38,846 nucleotides of DNA, taken from positions 1 through 38,846 of the forward strand of contig NZ_JHZA01000028.1 in the NCBI RefSeq assembly GCF_000621165.1, read 5' to 3'. Position numbers and translations under genes: made by a program. Under the pieces are notes generated by a model. The model saw nothing but the letters and a program-made list of their open reading frames with translations. It ran no database searches and was not told where the DNA came from. The DNA comes from Enterovibrio calviensis DSM 14347. GTDB taxonomy: Bacteria > Pseudomonadota > Gammaproteobacteria > Enterobacterales > Vibrionaceae. The stretch's first letter is position 1, and each line of letters begins with the position of its first letter. Positions 34,718 through 38,846 of this stretch are shown piece by piece.

Positions 34718-35476
34718 ATGGATTGGATCACGCCAGATTGGCCTGTACCTTCATGGATCAAAGCGGTGAGCACGACTCGTGCAGGTGGCGTGAGTCGTGA
34801 GCCCTTTGATAGCTTGAATCTGGGTATGCATGTTGACGATGACATCAATGATGTCTCCGAAAACCGAGCTCGTTTGGCCGATGTCATGCGTATGCCATCG
34901 CCACCAAGTTGGCTCAATCAGGTGCATGGCACCAATGTCGCCACTTTACCTTTGAGTGAGTCTCATCTTGTTCCTGATGCGGATGCGTCATTTAGTGCTG
35001 AGCAAGGGCAAGTTTGTGTGGTGATGACCGCCGATTGTCTCCCTGTTTTGTTCTGCAATAAAGATGGTACAGAAGTGGCGGCTGCTCATGCTGGATGGCG
35101 TGGTTTGGTTAACGGTGTCCTAGAGGAAACGTTAACCAAATTCTCCGACCCTGAAAATGTAATGGCTTGGCTTGGCCCTGCTATTGGTGCCGACGCATTT
35201 GAAGTGGGTCACGAGGTAAGAGAGCAATTTATGGCGGCCGATCCGGGGTCTGAGATTGCATTTGAACCACACAAAGACCGTTGGCTTGCTGATATCTATT
35301 TGCTCGCTAAGCGTCGTCTTGCACTGGCGGGTGTCTCTGAAGTGTATGGTGGAACATATTGTACCGTCTCTGAATCAGAGCGCTTTTACTCTTATCGACG
35401 AGAAAGTCGTACAGGGCGTCAAGCAAGTTGTATTTGGATGATTTCTGAATCTAACGATAATAAATTCACCAAATAG
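34718..35476 (+). CDS. pgeF: Peptidoglycan editing factor PgeF (YfiH, laccase-like)
   Basis: This 252-residue protein belongs to the multi-copper polyphenol oxidoreductase/YfiH family. In E. coli it is a cytoplasmic amidase that removes wrongly incorporated residues from UDP-MurNAc intermediates. The predicted metal site is His70 (NQVHG), Cys107 (TADCLPV) and His124 (AHAGWRG), with GPAIG following. It overlaps nothing but starts two bases after rluD, so the two are co-translated. The sigma-32 promoter of clpB begins one base after its stop codon. Confidence 0.95.
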   Translation: MDWITPDWPVPSWIKAVSTTRAGGVSREPFDSLNLGMHVDDDINDVSENRARLADVMRMPSPPSWLNQVHGTNVATLPLSESHLVPDADASFSAEQGQVCVVMTADCLPVLFCNKDGTEVAAAHAGWRGLVNGVLEETLTKFSDPENVMAWLGPAIGADAFEVGHEVREQFMAADPGSEIAFEPHKDRWLADIYLLAKRRLALAGVSEVYGGTYCTVSESERFYSYRRESRTGRQASCIWMISESNDNKFTK

Positions 35477-35505
35477 CTTGAAATCGGTCACGCTAGCTCC
35501 CATTT
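35477..35505 (+). promoter_or_regulatory. Sigma-32 heat-shock promoter of clpB
   Basis: CTTGAAA (35477-35483) and TCCCATTT (35498-35505) are spaced 14 bases apart, matching the E. coli sigma-32 consensus CTTGAAA-N(13-15)-CCCCATNT with one change in the -10. Confidence 0.88.
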
Positions 35506-35543
35506 TTCGTTAAGCAAATAACGAAAGAATTAGAGGAGGGGCT

Positions 35544-38117
35544 ATGCGCCTTGACCGATTTACCAGCAAATTCCAACTGGCCATCTCCGACGCTCAGTCA
35601 CTGGCTTTAGGGCGAGATAATCAATACATCGAACCCGTTCACTTGATGGTGTCTCTCCTCAATCAGGATAGCAGCACCATCCGACCCCTTATGACTCTAC
35701 TTAATGTTGATGTCACTCAGCTTCGTTCTAGTCTCAGTGAATTACTCGATAAGTTACCTAAAGTCACAGGTACGGGTGGTGACGTTCAGCTTTCCCATGG
35801 CATGGGAATGCTATTCAACATGTGCGATAAATTATCGCAAAAGCGCAAAGACAAATTCATTTCCTCAGAACTGTTCATTCTTTCTGCCGTTGAAGAAAAA
35901 GGTGCGCTGGGTGAGCTACTCCGTAGCCTAGGTTTGACGACCAAAAAGGTGGAAGCCGCGATAGACAAAGTCCGTGGAGGGCAATCTATTGACGATCCTA
36001 ATGCAGAAGAGTCTCGCCAAGCGTTGGAAAAGTTCACCGTTGATCTGACTGAAAAAGCAGAGCAAGGCAAGTTAGACCCAGTTATCGGGCGAGATGAAGA
36101 AATCCGCCGCACCATTCAAGTTCTTCAGCGTCGTACTAAAAATAATCCCGTCATTATTGGCGAACCGGGTGTGGGTAAAACGGCTATTGTGGAAGGGCTA
36201 GCGCAGCGTATCGTCAATGGTGAAGTGCCTGAAGGGCTGCGTAGCAAGCGTGTGCTTTCGCTAGATATGGGTTCGTTGGTTGCAGGTGCAAAATATCGCG
36301 GTGAATTTGAAGAGCGATTGAAGTCGGTCTTGAATGAACTGGCTAAAGAAGAAGGCAATGTGATTCTGTTTATCGACGAAATTCACACAATGGTGGGTGC
36401 CGGTAAAGCAGAAGGTGCAATGGATGCGGGTAACATGCTTAAGCCAGCGCTCGCACGAGGGGAGTTGCACTGTGTTGGCGCAACTACCTTAGATGAATAT
36501 CGTCAGTATGTAGAAAAAGATGCAGCACTAGAGCGTCGATTCCAAAAGGTATTGGTGAACGAGCCAAGCGTGGAAGATACCGTTGCGATATTGCGCGGTT
36601 TGAAAGAGCGCTATGAACTTCACCATGCGGTAGAAATTACTGACCCTGCGATTGTCGCTGCGGCCAGTTTGTCGCATCGTTATATTTCTGATCGTCAGTT
36701 GCCGGATAAGGCAATCGATCTGATTGATGAAGCAGCGTCTAGCATTCGCATGCAGATTGATTCAAAACCAGAGCAGCTCGACCGTTTAGAGCGTCGCCTC
36801 ATTCAGCTCAAGATAGAGCAGCAAGCTCTCGCCAAAGAAAATGATGACGCGAGTAAAAAGCGTCTTGAAACGCTGCAAAGTGAAATAGATGAGAAAGAGC
36901 GTGATTACGCTGAACTGGATGAAGTCTGGAATGCCGAAAAAGCGGCGCTGTCAGGAACCCAACATATAAAGAGCGCGCTAGAACAAGCGAGAACGGATCT
37001 CGAAATCGCCCGTCGTGCGAGTGACCTTAATCGCATGTCAGAACTTCAGTATGGTCGTATTCCTGAATTGGAAAAGCAGTTGGATCTTGCTAGCCAAGCC
37101 GAAATGCAGGAAATGACGTTGCTTAAAAACCGCGTTACCGATGCTGAAATTGCTGAAGTGCTATCTCGTCAAACTGGTATTCCTGTCGCCAAGATGCTCG
37201 AAGGTGAGAAAGAAAAACTTCTTCAAATGGAAGATGAACTCCATGGCCGTGTAAAAGGACAAGATGAAGCGGTTAATTCAGTAGCGAATGCCATTCGCCG
37301 CAGTCGAGCTGGGTTGGCAGATCCGAATCGTCCGATTGGTTCATTCCTTTTCCTTGGTCCTACCGGTGTCGGTAAGACAGAGCTATGCAAATCTCTTGCG
37401 GAGTTCATGTTCGACAGTAGTGACGCCATGGTGCGTATCGATATGTCAGAGTTCATGGAGAAACACTCGGTCGCAAGGCTGGTGGGCGCACCTCCTGGTT
37501 ACGTTGGGTATGAAGAAGGGGGGTACTTAACTGAGGCTGTCCGTCGTCGTCCTTATTCTGTCATTTTATTGGATGAGGTGGAAAAAGCGCACCCTGACGT
37601 GTTCAACCTTCTTCTACAAGTACTCGATGATGGTCGATTAACGGATGGGCAAGGTCGTACAGTAGATTTCCGTAATACCGTTGTTATCATGACATCGAAC
37701 CTAGGTTCTGATCGCATTCAAGAGCACTTTGGCGAGCTGGATTACGATGGCATCAAGGTTATGGTCATGGATGTTGTGAGTAAGCATTTCCGTCCTGAGT
37801 TCATTAACCGCATAGATGAAGCGGTGGTATTCCACCCTCTAGGCCAAGAGCACATTAAGGAAATCGCGGGTGTGCAGCTTCAACATCTCGCAAAACGCAT
37901 GGCTGAACGGGATTTGGTATTAGATGTCAGCGATGATGCACTGAGCTTTATCTCCAATGCTGGGTTCGATCCTGTTTACGGTGCACGTCCATTAAAACGT
38001 GCGATTCAACAGAGTGTTGAAAATCCATTGGCACAAGCAATCCTTAAGGGAGAAGTGGCTCCGGGGAAACCGGTGAGATTGATTGTGGAAAATGAGCAGA
38101 TCAAAGCTATTCAGTAG
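35544..38117 (+). CDS. clpB: ClpB disaggregase (Hsp100)
   Basis: This 857-residue hexameric AAA+ chaperone, with DnaK, pulls proteins out of aggregates. It has the N-terminal Clp repeats (about 1-145), the first ATPase with Walker A GEPGVGKT at 206-213, a coiled-coil M domain (about 400-530, with many Glu/Lys/Arg heptads) and a second ATPase with [10 protein letters not shown] near 607-616. [17 protein letters not shown] marks the C-terminal D2 small domain. Length equals E. coli ClpB. GAGGAGG precedes the ATG. Expression is driven by a sigma-32 promoter; a terminator follows at 38173. Confidence 0.98.
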   Translation: MRLDRFTSKFQLAISDAQSLALGRDNQYIEPVHLMVSLLNQDSSTIRPLMTLLNVDVTQLRSSLSELLDKLPKVTGTGGDVQLSHGMGMLFNMCDKLSQKRKDKFISSELFILSAVEEKGALGELLRSLGLTTKKVEAAIDKVRGGQSIDDPNAEESRQALEKFTVDLTEKAEQGKLDPVIGRDEEIRRTIQVLQRRTKNNPVIIGEPGVGKTAIVEGLAQRIVNGEVPEGLRSKRVLSLDMGSLVAGAKYRGEFEERLKSVLNELAKEEGNVILFIDEIHTMVGAGKAEGAMDAGNMLKPALARGELHCVGATTLDEYRQYVEKDAALERRFQKVLVNEPSVEDTVAILRGLKERYELHHAVEITDPAIVAAASLSHRYISDRQLPDKAIDLIDEAASSIRMQIDSKPEQLDRLERRLIQLKIEQQALAKENDDASKKRLETLQSEIDEKERDYAELDEVWNAEKAALSGTQHIKSALEQARTDLEIARRASDLNRMSELQYGRIPELEKQLDLASQAEMQEMTLLKNRVTDAEIAEVLSRQTGIPVAKMLEGEKEKLLQMEDELHGRVKGQDEAVNSVANAIRRSRAGLADPNRPIGSFLFLGPTGVGKTELCKSLAEFMFDSSDAMVRIDMSEFMEKHSVARLVGAPPGYVGYEEGGYLTEAVRRRPYSVILLDEVEKAHPDVFNLLLQVLDDGRLTDGQGRTVDFRNTVVIMTSNLGSDRIQEHFGELDYDGIKVMVMDVVSKHFRPEFINRIDEAVVFHPLGQEHIKEIAGVQLQHLAKRMAERDLVLDVSDDALSFISNAGFDPVYGARPLKRAIQQSVENPLAQAILKGEVAPGKPVRLIVENEQIKAIQ

Positions 38118-38172
38118 CTAGCATTAGTATTGGTATGTGGAAACGTATGTTTTGACCTGAAAAACATGAAAT

Positions 38173-38198
38173 GAAAGAGGCTGTAGATAGCCTCTTTC
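38173..38198 (+). terminator. Rho-independent terminator of clpB
   Basis: A 10-bp stem GAAAGAGGCT/AGCCTCTTTC with loop GTAGAT is followed by TATTTAC. The T run is short. Confidence 0.82.
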
Positions 38199-38271
38199 TA
38201 TTTACAGAAGGTAAAACATAGAGATTTGTGTTGTTTTTAAACGTTACGTTCAAAGTTCAACCGGAAGAGTG

Positions 38272-38328
38272 CATTTATTCATTTTTTCGTTAAAAAAGCC
38301 TTGCCAAGATCTGAAGCCTCCCTATAAT
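38272..38328 (+). promoter_or_regulatory. rrn promoter P1 with AT-rich UP element
   Basis: TTGCCA (38301-38306) and TATAAT (38323-38328) are spaced 16 bases apart, followed by a GC-rich discriminator (GCCACCTCACTG). Upstream 38272-38298 is strongly A/T-rich, like an UP element. The 16-base spacer and GC-rich discriminator are typical of stringently controlled rRNA promoters. Confidence 0.85.
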
Positions 38329-38420
38329 GCCACCTCACTGACACGGCGACCCACTCCACACGGAACTGGCCACCCAATCAGTACGGCGAAAACGGCTTCA
38401 AAATGATTGAAAATAAACGC

Positions 38421-38448
38421 TTGACGTTAACAACTCAATCAGTAGAAT
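38421..38448 (+). promoter_or_regulatory. rrn promoter P2
   Basis: TTGACG (38421-38426) and TAGAAT (38443-38448) have a 16-base spacer, followed by the GC-rich GCCCGCC. Confidence 0.8.
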
Positions 38449-38555
38449 GCCCGCCTGCTTCAACGGAAAAGCTCAGTGCTTATCGCAGTTGAAGGGAGTC
38501 AACAAGACGTTTTGAAGGTTGCGAAAGCAACGTTGAAAAATCTCAAAATTTCTTC

Positions 38556-38583
38556 TTGACTTCATCGCCTGGCAGCGTAGAAT
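38556..38583 (+). promoter_or_regulatory. rrn promoter P3
   Basis: TTGACT (38556-38561) and TAGAAT (38578-38583) have a 16-base spacer, followed by TCGCAGCCC. It is the promoter nearest to the 16S gene. Confidence 0.85.
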
Positions 38584-38636
38584 TCGCAGCCCTGACGATG
38601 AGAAGACTTCTCCAAAAGAGCAGCTTCTACAGTCAA

Positions 38637-38679
38637 CGTTCTTTAACAATTTGACCTATACAATCTGTGTGGGCACTCG
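38637..38679 (+). promoter_or_regulatory. rRNA leader boxA and boxC antitermination region
   Basis: CGTTCTTTAACA (38637-38648) matches the E. coli rrn boxA TGCTCTTTAACA, and CAATCTGTGTGGGCACTCG (38661-38679) matches boxC. They recruit Nus factors for antitermination of untranslated rRNA. Two small hairpins with the same CCTTAGGG core follow at 38769-38786 and 38810-38825. Confidence 0.9.
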
Positions 38680-38835
38680 CACTTGATAGACATAAGATTT
38701 ATCAATGAACTGAGTGACCCAAGATGGTTGAGCTTTTCGAAGTGACACTGTCAACACAGTCAATGCAGTTTTGCCTTAGGGCAAAAAAGTAATTCAGTAT
38801 TCATTGAGCGTTACCTTAGGGTGACAACAAAATTC

Positions 38836-38846
38836 TAATTGAAGAG
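38836..38846 (+). rRNA. rrs: 16S ribosomal RNA, 5' end only
   Basis: The final bases (TAATTGAAGAG) match the first eleven bases of gammaproteobacterial 16S rRNA (AAATTGAAGAG) after a typical rrn leader. The gene continues beyond the window. Confidence 0.92.

Noticed and set aside
1-38846. CRISPR arrays, prophage, integrase or insertion sequences
   Set aside because: No regularly spaced direct repeats, transposase or integrase frames were found; the accessory block has no visible mobility gene or attachment site.

Overview
The window is chromosomal DNA of a gammaproteobacterium, almost certainly Vibrionaceae. The evidence is gene content and order: a tRNA-Arg followed by oadGAB (Na+-pumping oxaloacetate decarboxylase), a qor-like/yqaB/yqaA/M16 peptidase cluster, gshA, corB-ypjD divergent from ffh-rpsP-rimM-trmD-rplS, then yjjG, aroF-tyrA convergent with pheA, raiA, bamD, rluD-pgeF-clpB and an rRNA operon. 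From memory this order closely follows parts of the Vibrio cholerae large chromosome. The genus cannot be settled from this window.

Layout. (1) 1-4016: tRNA-Arg(ACG) and the oadGAB operon with a strong terminator. (2) 4060-11322: a plus-strand run of a quinone-oxidoreductase-like gene, a YqaB-like phosphatase, YqaA, an M16 zinc-protease lipoprotein, gshA (TTG start) and an SLT-like lipoprotein. (3) 11388-19569: an accessory block lying where related vibrios carry luxS. It holds a YbiU-type (DUF1479) putative oxygenase, a divergent LacI-family regulator with a perfect palindromic operator candidate, a four-gene sugar ABC importer resembling the Pseudomonas glucose/mannose Gts system, and a soluble two-PAS chemoreceptor resembling BdlA. 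(4) 19793-25878: corB and ypjD (minus strand), then ffh, rpsP, rimM, trmD and rplS. (5) 25926-28127: dispersed Vibrio-type repeats, yjjG, an HdeD-like membrane protein and a DUF2799 lipoprotein. (6) 28204-33541: aromatic amino acid biosynthesis (aroF-tyrA with two candidate TyrR boxes; pheA with a full phenylalanine attenuator and a 16-residue leader peptide), raiA with a CRP site, and bamD. (7) 33651-38846: rluD-pgeF, clpB with a sigma-32 promoter, then three tandem rrn promoters, the rRNA leader with boxA, and the first 11 bases of 16S rRNA.

How it works together. Most genes are housekeeping: secretion (ffh), ribosome and tRNA maturation (rpsP, rimM, trmD, rplS, rluD, raiA), outer-membrane assembly (bamD), redox (gshA), sodium energetics (oad) and aromatic synthesis. 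Regulation can be read directly at several loci: attenuation at pheA, TyrR sites at aroF, CRP at raiA, heat shock at clpB, and tandem growth-rate-type promoters at rrn. The most unusual part is the block at 11388-19569: a regulator, sugar importer, oxygenase-like enzyme and chemoreceptor fill the interval where luxS is expected, and no luxS is present in the window.
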